A DNA stretch of 64,000 bases from positions 50,126,501-50,190,500 of the forward strand of contig JAKSXM010000007.1 in NCBI GenBank assembly GCA_022575985.1, given 5' to 3'. The notes below the pieces were generated by a model. That model was given only the letters and a program-made list of their open reading frames with translations, had not been told where the DNA came from and did not search any database. The first letter of the stretch is position 1; the number at the start of each line of letters is the position of its first letter. The position numbers and the translations under genes are program-made. Source of the stretch: Anagrus nilaparvatae. Taxonomy: Eukaryota > Arthropoda > Insecta > Hymenoptera > Mymaridae. This document shows, piece after piece, positions 1 to 14,114 of this stretch.

Positions 1-3000
1 AACATTTCTTTTAGATTTTTCGATTTCCCAGTTTTTCTTGAGGTTTTTCCAAAAAACTGATGACAGACTCGGATTCAGTGGAATATTTTACACACCCCCA
101 ATTGTTAAAATTTAATTTTATCTTTTCAAAAAATTAAAATCGTAAAATTAGCTTGGATTTTTCCAGCAAATTTGAAAAAATTTAAAACGGAAAAACAGCT
201 GCCATTTCGAAACCATCAAATCAAAAACCTTAGATTGGAATTAGATTGGAATCATATTTTTATGTAATATGAACTTACAATTATAGTCCAATTGGTTTTT
301 AAAGATCCTAGACTTTTACTTGTCGCTTAGTTCAGTTTCACAAAGTTTTACTTTTTTTTGGAAATTGTAATTTACGATAACTGGCATTTATTTTGAAATT
401 TCAAATAAATTTTTTTAATCAAAATAATGCTATAAAATTCCAGCAAAAGCAATTTTAAATTCCAAGCAAATTTGAAGCCATTTAACAGTATAAAATATAA
501 ACCAAAGAAAAAAAATTTAATATTACAGAGAGAATTACATATAAAAACTATAATAATTTAATATACACGTTTTTATGTATTTATTTCGAAAGAAAAATAA
601 TCTAATATTATTATAACAAGTTTAAAATATTTTAATACACATTTATTAGCAGTGTCTAATAAAAAAAAAAAAAAAGAAAAGAAACACACTTTATGTATTA
701 CTTAAAAAATATAAAACCTCTCAATTATTATTATATAGTTAATTGTATCTCATTATATCATATTTTTCTTGGATATTTTATTGTTTTTAGAAAAAAAAGT
801 GTTTAAACTAGCTGTAATTATAAAATATATTTATAAATATTAAATTTATATAACTGATTACTATTATTTTTATATAACCTGTTTTTTTTTTTTTATATTC
901 GATAAATTGTTTTATTAAAAATAAAATATTGAATTATTCTTTTAAATTATATTACTACATTTACACCAATTATTACTTTTATATTTAAAAATATATAATG
1001 CAATTAAGTTTATATTACGGTATTAATAATAATATCAAAATAAAATTTGTAATACGATTTTATTACAGAAAAATAATTTTAAGCTATTTTGAAATACTAA
1101 TAAATACAACGAAAAAAGTCACAGTTTTTGTTTAACTTTATTGTACAAACTAGGCTAATGGTAATAATTACTGAACGCATCATTGATAATTATATCTAAC
1201 TTTTTTTATGTTTATTTTAGAATTTTTAAGTGGTTTTATGAATTATGCAGTTACTTTTGTTTATTTTTTTTTTTAAGTTTAAATTTATAATTTTAAAATA
1301 GAAATAGTACCAATTACACTTATATTATTAACCTAATTTATTATTGCTAAATATAGAAATTTGATCTGGTTACTTTATAATGTTAGGAGTTTTTTTAAAT
1401 TAATTTGGCTGAACAAATTTTCTTGGTACATTCTTTTGAGTAAATTGGTATGGTAATACTTTTCTCACACTAATTTTCACAGGGTTATTTGTTCAAAATA
1501 AAAATTCTCAAGACTCGAGGACCCAACAAGACTAAGTTTTTGTTAAATCACAAGTGGAAAACCAAATTCCACAATTTCTCGGAACTATAATTCAGATATT
1601 CAACCAATTTAAAATTTAGTCAACGGGATTTTCAAGAAAATTATATCAGTTTTATGAATACTTACCTTAGCTACTTTCCTGAATAAGCATATTTAAACAA
1701 ATTTAAGAATATTGCGTCCTTTTTTTAACCTCTGGGACTTAAAAATTTGTATTTAATATATCAAAAACAGTATTCCAGGTTAAATATCTTATGAATTTTA
1801 TAAAAATTCGCTTAAATATATATATGAAAACTGAATTCATTTTTTACCCCTGGGTACCAAAATTCATAGTCAGCTACTAAAGAAGCATATTTTGCCTTGT
1901 GTTGGTCAGCCATATTTTGCCTTGAGTTCTTCCTTAATAAGGTAACCCATCAACTTTAATCAAGCTAATATGGACTTTGAGGAAATTGGCTTAATTTTTC
2001 GAAGTAAAATTACATGATCTGATATCAATGCCCTAATATGCAATGTAAAAATATAATCCAATAATAAATTTGAAAAAATAGAAGAATTTAGGGCTAAAAT
2101 TATAACTTGAAATTTATACGTAATCGCAAATGTTTCTTTATTTACCTTAATTTAGACAACGTAATATTGAATTATACTTTCCCTTCATTACTGTTTATAT
2201 TCAATTTCTTTGATTTTAAGCTTCATACTTCGTAAGCTAAAATAATATTCTTCCTCTTGAGTAATTTTTCTTTGAACTAGCTTTTATTTTTTGTAATTTT
2301 CAATATATATGTTAAGCTATTTAACTTTAGGGTACATAGTTAGAAAAAATTTACTTTTACTGTACCTTATTAGTAAAAATAATAATTTCTTTTAAATATT
2401 TAAGATTTTATGATACAAGCCTTGCTTTTTTCCATTTTTTTTAAGAAATAATTTTAATTTTATATCTAAAATTATAGTTAAGAATGAGTGGATATTTTCG
2501 TATACTGCTTGAACGATGTGAATCATTCCTGCAGATTAAAATTTAAAAATCAATTTTTTGAACTAGAAAATTACTACTCTCATAACACACAAAATAAAAT
2601 TTTTTCATTTTTATTAGATTAGAAACAGAATTTCTTAAATCTATGCTGTATAAGTAACTCATGTAAAGTCTGCTTCAAAAAGTCAAATAATTTTTTTTCT
2701 ACAAGAAATTCAACAAAATTCGAATTTTCTATCGTATCTGCACTCTATAGATTTTGAAATTCGGCGAAAATTTTAAAAATTAGTGATAGATTTTTTTTTT
2801 AATTTCCTGGTTCGATAATTTCGATATTACTATAAACGCAAAAATTGGAAACAAACTTCCTACTTTTCAAGATTTTAGCTAGAAAGTTTTTTTAATTTGA
2901 CAATTACTTTTAATAAGGAATAAATTTATAGGAAGGAGCATCTCAGAAGGTAATCAAGGAGTGCGGAGGAGGAGGGTGAGGGTTAAATGGTCACAAACAT

Positions 3001-6000
3001 GGGGAAAGGTGGGATTTATAATAATTTAATTTAAGGACTAATGCCTTTTTAGAAGATAATTACTTTAGGATGCAAGGATGTTTGTAACAGATAAATACTC
3101 GATAAGCATGTTCCATGCAAGATAATCGTGTACATAATTCAAATCCATCATAAGTTTTTAATTTTCACACATTACACTATCAGAATGCTCTGCTTAAATA
3201 TTCAAATATTTGTTTGAATTTTAAATTAAAATCTAGACAACCTACAGTGCAGAATAATTTAAAAAAACGTTATTTACTTGTACACACAATAATTTTTTAT
3301 TTCTCATAATTATTATTTTAAATAAAAACTTGTATTATTTCTTAAATTAAAAATGACAGTACTAAATTGTACACTACATTTATTTAAATGTATACACTTT
3401 CTCTAAAAAAAAAAAAAACTATCTGTAAAAACAAAGAAAATATACTTGTTTTTTAATAACGTATAATTGTTAAAAATTACAATAAAAAAGTATTTAAAAT
3501 AAATAATATCGTAATTAAATTATTTTATTTATTTGCATTTATATTTAAAACGGATGTTATAAAATTATATTTATATATCAATTATAAACACACCTATTTT
3601 CTCTTTTTTTTTACTTATTAAAAAAAAACGACTTTAATATTTATAATCTTATTTGTGTATTAATTATAGTAATTTTACATTATAAAAGCTAAATCCCTAA
3701 ATAATGGCAAAAAGTTTTTTATAACCACAAATATCATTAAAAATACACAAGTATGTACTATAAACTTATCTATTTATATCGGCTTAAATTTTTTTTGATT
3801 TAGTGACCTAAAATATGCTATAAGAGGACGAAATTCTCAGTAGGGGATACTTAAAAAAAAAAAAAATCCCTCAATTCTTTACGTAATATCAGAGCCCCCC
3901 TCATTTATTGATGATCTTGATGAATGTCCAACTGTGATTTTGTTCCATTTCTATTGTTGAATGATAGTATTATAAATCCACCTGTTTCAATTCATCCCCT
4001 AAATAATTTTCTTCACCTGCATAAAAAATTTAAGACCATAATAATCCCTAAACTTTTTTTTTTGCATATCGTTTTCAATAAAGTTAAGAGCATTTTGCTT
4101 AATATTTGAATAAAAAATATTACTATAAATAAGAATATTAAAGTCTAGAATAAAAATTTCTTTTTTTTTTCAGAAAACAATTCGTGAAGGATTTGTTTAG
4201 GCACTTAGGGTGTGGTAAGCCGACATGAAAATCACAATTTTTTTTCATACTGAGGTTAGGTTCTTAATAACAAGGAATTATCACTATAAGGGATATTCTA
4301 ACAATGATATAAGCAAGTAATTTACTTTGATGTTGTATTTATACGCGGAAAATAATATCTAATAGAATAGGATTATTTTTTTTTTTATATTATTATTCTC
4401 ATTTTTTCTTATTACACACAGAAAATATTTAATAAAATTTCACTTATACTTTTTTTCATTTAAAAAAAAATTTAACTTTATTGTTACTTATAATAAAAAT
4501 ATAAATTCTTTTTGGTATAAAACGTAAAAATATTTATTTTTTTTATTAGACCTTATAAAATTAATTTCTTTTTCTCTTTTATAATGTATGTATTTTATAT
4601 TTTTTTATATCATGTGATTTTTATTTTACGATTGAACGATAAACAAACTCGAGTCATTTCAAGCAAAATAACTTACTTTTATATATATATGCACTTATTT
4701 TTCTGTATATATTGTTTTTTTTTTATTTTATCATTTTTTTTGTTGTTGATTATTTTCGCGCATGAAAAAATCACTGTGTATTAAACGTTTTTTTTATGTT
4801 ATATATACTCAAAAAATTGTAGATTACTCATAATATATAAAAGTATAAAGAAAAAAAAAATATATATAAAAATTTTCTTATTCTTTTTCATCATGATAAT
4901 AATTTTAAGGACCCTCGAAAATCCTTAAAGTGATTTCACGCATGTGATTTTGATAAGAAAATTTCTTATATATAATGAAAATAGAATCTGACATTTGCAG
5001 AATTTATATATACTTAATCCGAAAAATGAGGTTAATATTTATATAAATGGGTGACAAAATTTTTATATACTCAATAATTATTGGATTGATAAGAAAAAAG
5101 AAAAGAAAATTGGATTATACTTACTATGAACAAAAGTATTTTTCTTTGTTAAAGTATTTTTCGAAAACTTGTTTTTGATTTATCAAAGTATGAAATTTTT
5201 TAAATATTTAAATATTTAATTATTAGTAAAATATTTGGTTAAATATTTAATTATTTAATTTATTGTTAATTAATCTTTAGATATATTTATATTTTTACTA
5301 AAAAATATTAAGAACTAAAATATTTCGTTGCTTACATAATTTTTTCCAATAATTTTTCGAAATCAAAAGAATTATTCAGTTCTTTTTTTTCATTTTTAAT
5401 AATAAATATTTAATAATACATAATAATAATTTTAAATCCAGGCTATTTTTACTGATTGCAACAATTTTCATAATTAGAAATAGTACTAAATCTACATTAA
5501 AATAAATATATTATACACCTAAAGATATTAATACTAGAAAATAAATAATTTTTTTAAATCGAAGTTGAATAAAACCTATTTCGTAGGTGACAACTACTCG
5601 AACAACTATTATTTTTTCAGCTAAAATGATGCAGGCAAAGATACGTTTGTTGGGTCGCTTAATCTGAATCTGAGGTCCAAAAAACCTGGAAACTTGAGTA
5701 ACACTTTTAAATCGGCAAAGAGTATCCATTTTTAGAGATATTTGTGCTTCATTTTGTAAGTACAAAGCTAAAGTTATTAATTTTTTTTTAGGATTATATG
5801 TACAGAGAATGTTTCGAAGATCTTCACAACAGTATAAATATAATCAAACCAAAGAAATAAATTCATATGTCGTTAATTAAAAATAGAATTGATTTTATTT
5901 ATTAATGCATTATGTCATAGATATAGTTGTTTACATTATTATTATATGGTAGAATAATTTTTCTTGTGACCATGATATCAGATCAGAGTTGGGAAACGAA

Positions 6001-9000
6001 ATTTCAGGACAAATTGGATTATAAATTTTCCAGATAATTTTCTAAACATTATTGCATGCCTAAGTTTCAAATTTATCCGTTTAAATAGATCAGTTTTGAA
6101 ATTTCATCGATTTCATCGTTTATGTAAGGATCCGTATATGACGATTAATTTTGAAATTAATTAAGACTTCATAATTATGATCTAAAAATCGAAAAAAATT
6201 TTTTGAAGGCATATCGATACGAGAAACATGGTTTAAACTCGGTTTAAACACTAAATACGTATGTAGTAGGAATCGAATAGCGCGAGAAGAATTTTAACTT
6301 TAATTCATTCTCGCAAGTGAAATGAGTTAGTGAGATTATAAATATGAAGACAATCCAAACGTTGTCGTCTGGCAAGAATAATAAATTTTAACAATATATT
6401 GTTTAAGAAAACTTAAACCATTACGATTAATGAAGTTATATATATTATGAACCTTTCACTGTACAAATTATTTTCCAAATTATCATCCATGGACTTATTT
6501 GTTAATTAGTAATAAATAAACGATGATTTCCAGCCACAAAAATTATTTTTATTTTATAGCTAATTTTTAATATTAATTGAAAAATTTTTTTACTTATTCC
6601 TTTTCGATTGTTTTTTTAGAAGACTGGATATTTTTTTTAGAAAAATCATATTTTATCACTATCTTTGTCGAGTCATATTACGGAAAGTTCTGAAGCAAAA
6701 TAGACCGGTAAAAAATTTTTAGAAACTTGGAACTAGCGCCAAATTTTTGAAACCTATAAGACTCATTCAAAGAATTAAAATTTTAGCAGCAATTTTAAAA
6801 TTGGCCATTTTAAACGAAAAATGGATATTTATTTTATTAAGTATAGTGAAGAGAGAATCAGTGATAAAATTTGTGGTTTATGGGAAAAAAGGTAGCAGTT
6901 ATACGAAAAAAATGAATTCAAATGAAGTATTTTAATTGAAACGTTATATAAAAGCATTATTTGAAAAATTGTCTAAAAATCCTATCTTATAACATTGTTG
7001 TAGAATTAAGCCCTATGTTTTTAGGCCCATATGGCGCGTTGGAATAATGGATAGAAGGTATGATTGTACGGAAGGTATCTTTGATAAATTAATTGTCATT
7101 CGGGAAGTGGCATGCCATTTTTACTGCTTTTGCCTAACTCTGTCTCCGAGCTTATTTTTATATTTGATACTTACTAAATTCTTTTTATAAATTATAAATA
7201 TTTTTATTTTAAACAACAAGTCATTTTCAGATAGTTTGCAGTCATTTTCGTATTTATTAGATGGTTTCCTACACTTTAATCGCTGCTGCTAGTAATACTT
7301 ATTTAAGATTATTACATTTAGGTTAGTAATAATCTGGGCTCATTAAATTGATATTAGATAGGCACATCCAACTTGATAATACATATAAAATTAATAATAT
7401 ATTAGTTTACTTTAAAATTTTCATCACATTTTATCAAAATGAGACATTTTAACTTTATTACAATTCCGCTTATTCCCCCCTTTTTTCGTAAATAAAATGT
7501 ATGCAAGTATAACTGCAAATTTTTTAATTTAGTCTTTTTAATATAAATTAGTAAACCTTGCTGCAGATTTTTTCTTATACATAAGAATCTTAGAATATAT
7601 TTTTACAAAAAATTTCCATCTATCAAAATGTCTCTGGATAAAATTAATATTTAAAATAGAAAAATATTTCAATTATTTCTATTATAATTCTTTTACATCA
7701 AACAAAAAAAAAATTTTTTTGATTTATATTTCTAGTTGTTCCGCATATAAATTATTTTTCCTTTATTTTATACATGCGATAATTAACTCATTATTATTTT
7801 GTTTTATATATACACGAACGTATGATGATTTAATCTTTATGATTTATATTAAAATAATCGTAATAAATTTTCTATTTTAAAATGATAAACTTTTATTAAT
7901 TAAACTGACATTTTAAAATCTTGAAAGAATTTTTATTTTTAATTATTTATCAATTAATTAATAAAATTTAATAATTCATTGTTTTCTAATTATATGTAAA
8001 TTTCATTATCAAAAATATTAATAAAAAATATCATATTGTCATTAATAATAAAAAATTTTATATTTATATAACATTTGAAATTTATTAAAATGAAAAATAA
8101 AACCATTAATAAAAAAGTTAAATAAATTATTGCATAATAAAAAAATTTATTGATTTATTAAAAATTTATACAATTACAAGTTAATATTCAATATATATGA
8201 AATATGCCTTAAAGCATGCTAAAAACAAAAATCATAAAAAAAAAACATATAAATAATTGGATATTATGATAAAGCAGTTATTATTATAATTAATAATATT
8301 GATTGCATATATTCCTTTTATATAACTGAGGTATAACAACTTACCGTATAGACAAACAATGCCGTGAATTGCGTACTTAATTGAAATACTAATTGCTAGG
8401 ACATGCGAATAAGCAAATGTTTAAGCTCCGTATATAACTAATACATGCGTTTATATATATAAATGTATATATGCCTGCAAGCACATTAGTATCCAAGACA
8501 CATGGTACTATTGTTATTAGAAATAAATAAATAAAAATATTTAGAAATTTGTGCATGTTCCTGAAGTTAATTTATATTTATTTTAATCTCAAGAAATTTA
8601 TACTCAATTTAAAGATTAGATTTTATTTTATATCTAAGTAAGGATATTTATTGATGTTAAATAAAAGTGCCGTAGTTTTTATAAAGAATTTACCGGTATT
8701 AAAAACAAAGGGCGTTAATTTACAGAAAGAATCAAAAAATTGCATAATATTCCGCGTGTTTTTTTTTATATTTTATGGAATGTTTTTTTTTATTTCTTTA
8801 TATAATATTATTTCTCTTTTTCATCATTTTTAAATATATTTAATATACTTTTTTCCATTATTTCTTTTAATATATGAAGCATTTCATAATAATTCACAGA
8901 GAGCTTTTTATTGAAGATTACATGGCATTTGTTTTTGTAAAATTCTTACCTGTTTTATCAACGTCAATTTTTATCTTGAAAATAATTTGCAATATTTTTT

Positions 9001-11042
9001 TATATTTGCAGCAAAACTAATCATCAGAATTTTCAGAAAGGTTTTAAAGTCTATTGGGAACTTATCAATAAACCATCTCCCCTTAAATTTTAGGTCTGAC
9101 TATCTCTCGGACTATCATCAAATAATTTAAGTAAAAGTCAACTGATAACAATGCAATATTTTTGAATTCTTTAAGTAATTAAAATTCAACTTATTATTTA
9201 TTTTGCAAATAACGTTGGGTATGCAGAAGTGAATGAGATGGCCAAAATTATCAGTGTGTTAATAGTACTATTTTATAAATTAACTACAACTGAAGATATT
9301 TTTTCATTTTACTGCGTTTCTTTGCTAAAATATATAAATTATATTATTTTGGTAACTTTTTCAAGAAGAAAAATTTTAAACATAAACTGACTGAATTGAC
9401 ATAAAACGTTCCATATATAAATTCTTTACATAAATACACCAACATAAAATATGTAAAAAAAGATCTCACTTGTTTTGTTTTATTTTATCTAAAAAATTCT
9501 TTCTTGATATATTAAGTATTGGCAATTTTTTTTTCTTTTTTTTTACACATTATTATAACTAAAAGTCGTAAATAGTTATAAAGTTAGTATTGAAAACTAA
9601 GAATTCTTATATATCACTATAAAAAGGGTCATAATATAGTTGCGTATAAATAAATATAAATAAATAAAATACTTTTAGTTATAGCGGTTTAAATTGATTT
9701 CTCCGTTATATTAAAAAAAAAAATTGTAATAACAATAAATTTAAATATAATTTTGATTTTTATATTACAAAAGAAAATAATTATTTTTATATTTACATAA
9801 ATATATTATAGACTATTGCGTGATTTCTTGATATATCGTTCGAAAAATTGATTATATGCATTTTTTAGTATAATCTGCAAAATAAATATACATAAAAAAA
9901 CAATATATACTTTACAGGTCACTTTTGTAACTGTTGATTTGTAGATGACACTGTTCAAATAAAACAAAATATATAAATAACTCGAAGCTATTATAGCAAA
10001 TAATGTCGAAAAAGGTTATTTTTTTTTCTTTTGCTTACTCTGCAATTATTTTGTCTTTTCTGGCGTATAATTTGACAAAACATGCGTGAGTGTATGAGAA
10101 TATATTTTTAAAAAAATTGTAAGTTCAAGGGAAATTAGAGAGTGTATAATCTATACCCTATATTATATATGTTTAAGCCCGAAGGGTGCATGTGGAATAG
10201 ACAAGGCCCAAGTAGGAGTTTTGCAACTGACAGCTCAAGACAATTAACCTTTAGATTCTAGAATAGCTTCTGTTTATTATACTTGCTTTTATATAAATAT
10301 GGTTTATTTGAATCATTGATTTAATTATACAAGTAATCAGAATGATTTTAAATATTAAGTATTTTTACTATTTAAGTAGATTAATAAAAATATAACAAAC
10401 CTGCTTTTTAAATTCCAAATTGCTAAATGTGTGTAGTTTTCTGAGGGTAAAGTTGCAGAATAAAATTTTTAACAGTTACAAAAAACTTACAATTTTATTT
10501 ATAATTTTACAAAGTTATTTTTTATACATATTTATATAAAATTTTATGATTGGTATTGACAAATATTTTACATTGTAAACGAATTTTCTTTCGATAGTTG
10601 TTAGAACAACCTTTTTTCTATTAAAGATTATACACAATTAGCTTAAAAATAAATATAAATAATTATTTACATACATATTAACAACTTATTTATTTTAAAT
10701 TTATATATATATATACAGCTAAATTAATTAAATTAATTTTATTGAATATTGTAACGTATAATCATGCATGTAATTTAACTCAAGAAGTCTTAAAATTTAA
10801 TGCATGATTTAGCGTTCTATTTCCCATTTTTAGAGCTTTATTATAACTAACATTTAATTTTTATCTTAACTAATATTAAAAAAATAATTTGAATTTACAA
10901 TTGTGTAACATTTTTTGTAAAATAAAAATTTAATTTTTAACTAACATTAAAATAAGTTTAATTCATAATAAAGTTCATTCAATAACTTTTATTAATGAAA
11001 TATATTCACTTTTTCAAATTCACATTGTTAACGCATAATTAA
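1..11042. other. AT-rich stretch with no supported gene
   Basis: I see no coding gene, RNA gene or clear transposon end here. All open frames are short (at most 84 codons), low in complexity and without domain motifs or convincing splice signals. Homopolymer and AT-dinucleotide runs are frequent. Small local features are an unusually G-rich patch at about 2,932-3,010 (GGAGGAGGAGGGTGAGGG) and a short hairpin at about 6,282-6,315 (GCGAGAA...TTCTCGC). A gene made of small exons could be missed by eye. Confidence 0.5.
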
Positions 11043-11049
11043 AAAATTT

Positions 11050-11100
11050 GTAACCAGTTTGTATAATGACACGACCAACGAGCATGGAACATGTTCACTT
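11050..11100 (+). mobile_element. Left end of CATGGAACATGTT-family element (copy X1)
   Basis: The segment matches, base for base over long parts, the left ends at 36,210 and 44,700: an AACC(A/G)GTTTG-type start, an ACACGACCAACGAG-type stretch, then CATGGAACATGTTC. The matching right end of the family lies at 19,412-19,612, so the intervening 8.3 kb appears to be nested insertions plus some element interior. No transposase is visible, so it is a non-autonomous element of unassigned superfamily. Confidence 0.55.
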
Positions 11101-11143
11101 ATTCCTACTACTACAAATACTACTACTACATTGCATAACACCT

Positions 11144-11220
11144 GTCGTAGTCTAGTAGGTAAAGTGCTTCGACTTCCATTGTATATAGTTCGGGTTCGCG
11201 GTTCGATCCTACTCGCTGAC
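11144..11220 (+). tRNA. tRNA-like sequence (degenerate tRNA or SINE head)
   Basis: A perfect match to the Pol III A-box pattern TRGYNNARNNG lies at 11,148-11,158. A B-box-like GGTTCGATCC, one base short of consensus, lies at 11,200-11,209 with the normal tRNA spacing of about 50 bases. The outer ends GTCGTAG and CGCTGAC pair only partly, and the T stem is not intact. A run of five T follows at about 11,225. I read it as a tRNA pseudogene or the head of a tRNA-derived SINE rather than a working tRNA; no anticodon is assigned. It sits inside the X1 transposon nest. Confidence 0.35.
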
Positions 11221-11819
11221 TGTCTGTTTTTATTTATTAAAATATTTAATAAATAAAAATTCTCAAGTTACATTGCTACACAGGTCTAGGAACTTGTTTT
11301 CCTCATAGTATTTAAAAGAAAAATCGAATACTATAAAGAAGACAAGGCTCCGAAAAAAGTCTTCATTCTATAATGAAAATATTCATTATAAAATAAATAC
11401 TAAATGAAAGGAAAAAATGTATGGATGAAATGAAAGGAATTTAAGCTTTTGAAAGTACATGGCCTTAAAGTGACCCTGAAATAATGTGATAAACGGTTCT
11501 AGGCTACTTTCGTATAAGGCAGGAATGGTGTGGAGTTTTAGTGGGTATAAGGAGTTTCACATAACCAAACAGTAAAGGCTGTCGGTATGCGTAATTGCAT
11601 TTCTCCACTTCCAACGCAAAAAAACTACTACATTACGAATGCTATAAATAATAAACTTTGTTGCAAATTAAAGCCGCCTAATATATAAACTATAACCACT
11701 GTCACTATTATTTATCCTTTTAGCGCACTAAGTCGAAAATATTCTTAGTTCAATTCACCCTCCCTTTCCCTTAAACGAGTGGTATAGCAAAGCCATTCCT
11801 GCTTCATAATTGGCACAAG

Positions 11820-11960
11820 GTAGGTAACCCTTTTACAGGTATATGCAAAATTCATTTCTTACAGAAACAGAAACATACTTCTTACAAAATCCTGCAAAAA
11901 AATTACTGGTCCCTGCACTGCCTCTGCAAAAATGTAGATCCCTGTTACAGAGACCTGCAA
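11820..11960 (+). repeat. Dispersed repeat, inverted partner at 19,240-19,400
   Basis: The run contains GTAACCCTTTTACAGG, CTGCAAAA motifs and CCTGTTACAGAGACCTGCAA. The reverse complement of the same set, in the reverse order, appears at about 19,240-19,400. The two copies face each other across the LTR cluster. They may be ends or internal repeats of one disrupted element. No coding potential is seen. Confidence 0.45.
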
Positions 11961-11967
11961 AAATATT

Positions 11968-13150
11968 TATAGGGCGCAATATTTTAAATAATAATCAAAA
12001 ATGAATCACGTTAACTATGTTATTTAACGGTACTTGGTTACAAGTTTCGTAAAAGGAACAAATTCGAAAGATTGTGTAATCTACTAATTAACATAGACCA
12101 CATTCTTTCCCCAATTCTAAGAATTGTTCAAGTTCCTATCAGGTTCTTGGGCGTTGGCCCGTGCCTTCGATTGCAAGAAGTTACATCCCCATACAGAGCT
12201 CAGGAGGAGAATTTGATGATTTGTCAGATTCTCCCGTTACTATATATAATCGCAGATTTTGAAGGATCGGTCTTCTCGTTTTGGGCCTTGTGATGGTGAA
12301 ATGCGCCCGTTTTAAAATTTATTTTTTATTGTCACCTTGGCCACACAAGGTATAAATTTTGATTTTAAAATTTTATTTATAAATTTCGACTTGAAGCCGC
12401 ATCATCACGCCTCGCGTTTTTATAACTAAGTGTATTTCACTTCTGTTTTGTTTTTCTTTAAAATAAATTCAATTTTTAAAAGTTTAAATTCTGTGTTGAA
12501 GTCATTTATTTTCTCTGGAGATCGCAGCCTGTCATAGGAACCAGAAAAATATTCAGGTAGGTAAAGAAATAATAAAAGGTAAATGCAGAAATAGATTCAA
12601 AAGACCAGAAGTCCCAGAGGGCTTAAATAGGGACATGCCCTCTAAAAACAAATAATCTGACGAGATCTAGAGTCATTAAATGGCTCCAGATCTGCTGTAT
12701 CAGCCTCAAGGCGTACGTTACGTATTTTCGTGTAGTGTCAAGTTCCAGTAGACTCCAATCACACCTACTTTGCAGAAAATCAAGATTGGTTTTGGAAAAT
12801 CGCTCAAATTATAAGTACATTATAATTTAGACATAATATTTAGTAACTTTTATAACATTCAACTCTTTATTTAAACGAATTATAACATATTCAATTATAA
12901 ACAATATCATTTACTTTTATATAAATAAATTAAGCTTTTAGCTACTACTCAATTGAAATCTTTAATTGAGCTTACAACCTTTACCGCCATTTAGTGTCTG
13001 CATAAGACGCAAGGTTTTTTACCTTTTTGGTCTAATAAATTCGCATTATTTGTTACGTCATAAAAGTCTAGTAAAGCAAGTATAGTAAAGTCTAGTGATA
13101 ATTCAGTAAAAGATCAGTAATTAAATAATTAAACCACCCTAGATTTAACA
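11968..13150 (+). mobile_element. Solo LTR, family A, copy 1 (5' truncated, interrupted)
   Basis: It aligns with the complete family A LTR at 17,418-18,203 through shared landmarks: AGGGCGCAATATTT, GGGCGTTGGCCCG, TTACATCCCCATACAGAGCT, a TATATA box followed by GATTTTGAAGGATCGGTCTT, and GTGTCTGCATAAGACGCAAG near the 3' end. The terminal TGTAACG... start is missing on the left. It is split by a family B LTR at 12,291-12,702. No gag or pol of this family is visible, so it is a solo LTR or LTR relic. Confidence 0.7.
12291..12702 (+). mobile_element. Solo LTR, family B, copy 1 (nested, internally shortened)
   Basis: It is inserted in LTR A copy 1. It starts TGATGGTGAAATGCGC, ends CTGCTGTATCA and is bracketed by GCCTT on the left and GCCTC on the right, a 5-bp target-site duplication with one later change. 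Compared with copy 2 (14,327-15,043) it lacks about 300 bp of the 5' half. Shared landmarks are GCCGCATCATCACGCCTC, AATAAATTCAA (polyadenylation signal context), TCAGGTAGGTAAAG (a good splice-donor match) and CCAGAAGTCCCAGAGGGCTT. Confidence 0.75.
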
Positions 13151-13519
13151 ATAAATATAATCCCAATAGAAAAGAGAGAGAAAATTATAGAAAAAAAAAA
13201 TATTTAACAATGTTTTTAAAAAAACAGTAAAAAAGAGTTTTAGGCCAAGAGATGAGCTTTCTAATGTTTAATATAAAAATAATAAGTATCAGGGATATCT
13301 AAAATAAAAGATATAATTGATATTTCTAATTTTATTCATATGGATAAACATTTGTAAATATATGATTGAATCTCCTCTTTGACGTCCAGTTTCACCTCAC
13401 TTTGATCATAAAGATTTTTTCAAAGTAGTTGAATCAATAAACAATAGTATTGTGAATCTCACTATTTCTTTTCACTTAAGCATCCTTGTCTTTAATGTAG
13501 ATTACTAAATGTAAATTTT

Positions 13520-14095
13520 GAACTTGAAAAGGTTAATAATGAACTTTTAGAAATTAAAAAAACAAAATTAGATAACAAAAGACTAGATTTTCAAAAAAAG
13601 AAATCTCAGTGATGTAAAAAATATTTAACTCAGAATAACAGTGTAATAAAAACTGATCAATTTTATTTCTTAACTGCTATTAAATTAGTGAATACACCAT
13701 ATAGTTCAAGCGAAGTAGTTTGCATTGATAGTATGGATATCAAAGCGGTCTATTTGCCACCTCGATTCGGCAAATTTTTCCAAGAAAACAAAGCAGTCTA
13801 TGATCAGTTAGAAAAGGATATTAAAAGTGGACTTCTCTACCTTAAATCTGCTTAAATATATGGGTATTAACCGCCAATTGGTTGAATTTTTTACTCAAGA
13901 GAAAAAAGAGTTTTTAGAAACAAGTAACAATATGGTAATTATTAACAATATTCAACAGCAAAATATGATGAATCCTGAAGTGCAAGAAAAAGAATCAGTT
14001 TTTGAAATCTCTTTAAAGAATCCTTAGGAAGAATTGCCATCCAGTTTTAAACCCAATATTAACTTGCCTACTTTGGGATTGGATCACAAAAAATA
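13520..14095 (+). pseudogene. Transposon-derived ORF remnant, first tandem copy
   Basis: A broken reading frame starts with a lysine/glutamate-rich, coiled-coil-like piece (about 13,520-13,610). A 68-codon stretch follows (about 13,651-13,852) containing EVVCIDSMDIKAVYLPPRF and SGLLYLK, ending in a stop. Then comes a shifted frame with INRQLVEFFTQEKKEFLE. A second, more damaged copy follows at 14,115-15,280. I do not recognise the family; it looks like a mobile-element accessory protein. Stops and frameshifts make it non-functional. Confidence 0.45.
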
Positions 14096-14114
14096 ACTCA
14101 GAGCATCAATGTAT

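Noticed and set aside
5511..5765. 84-codon minus-strand ORF
   Set aside because: No motif, no supporting splice or start context, and typical length for chance in this composition.
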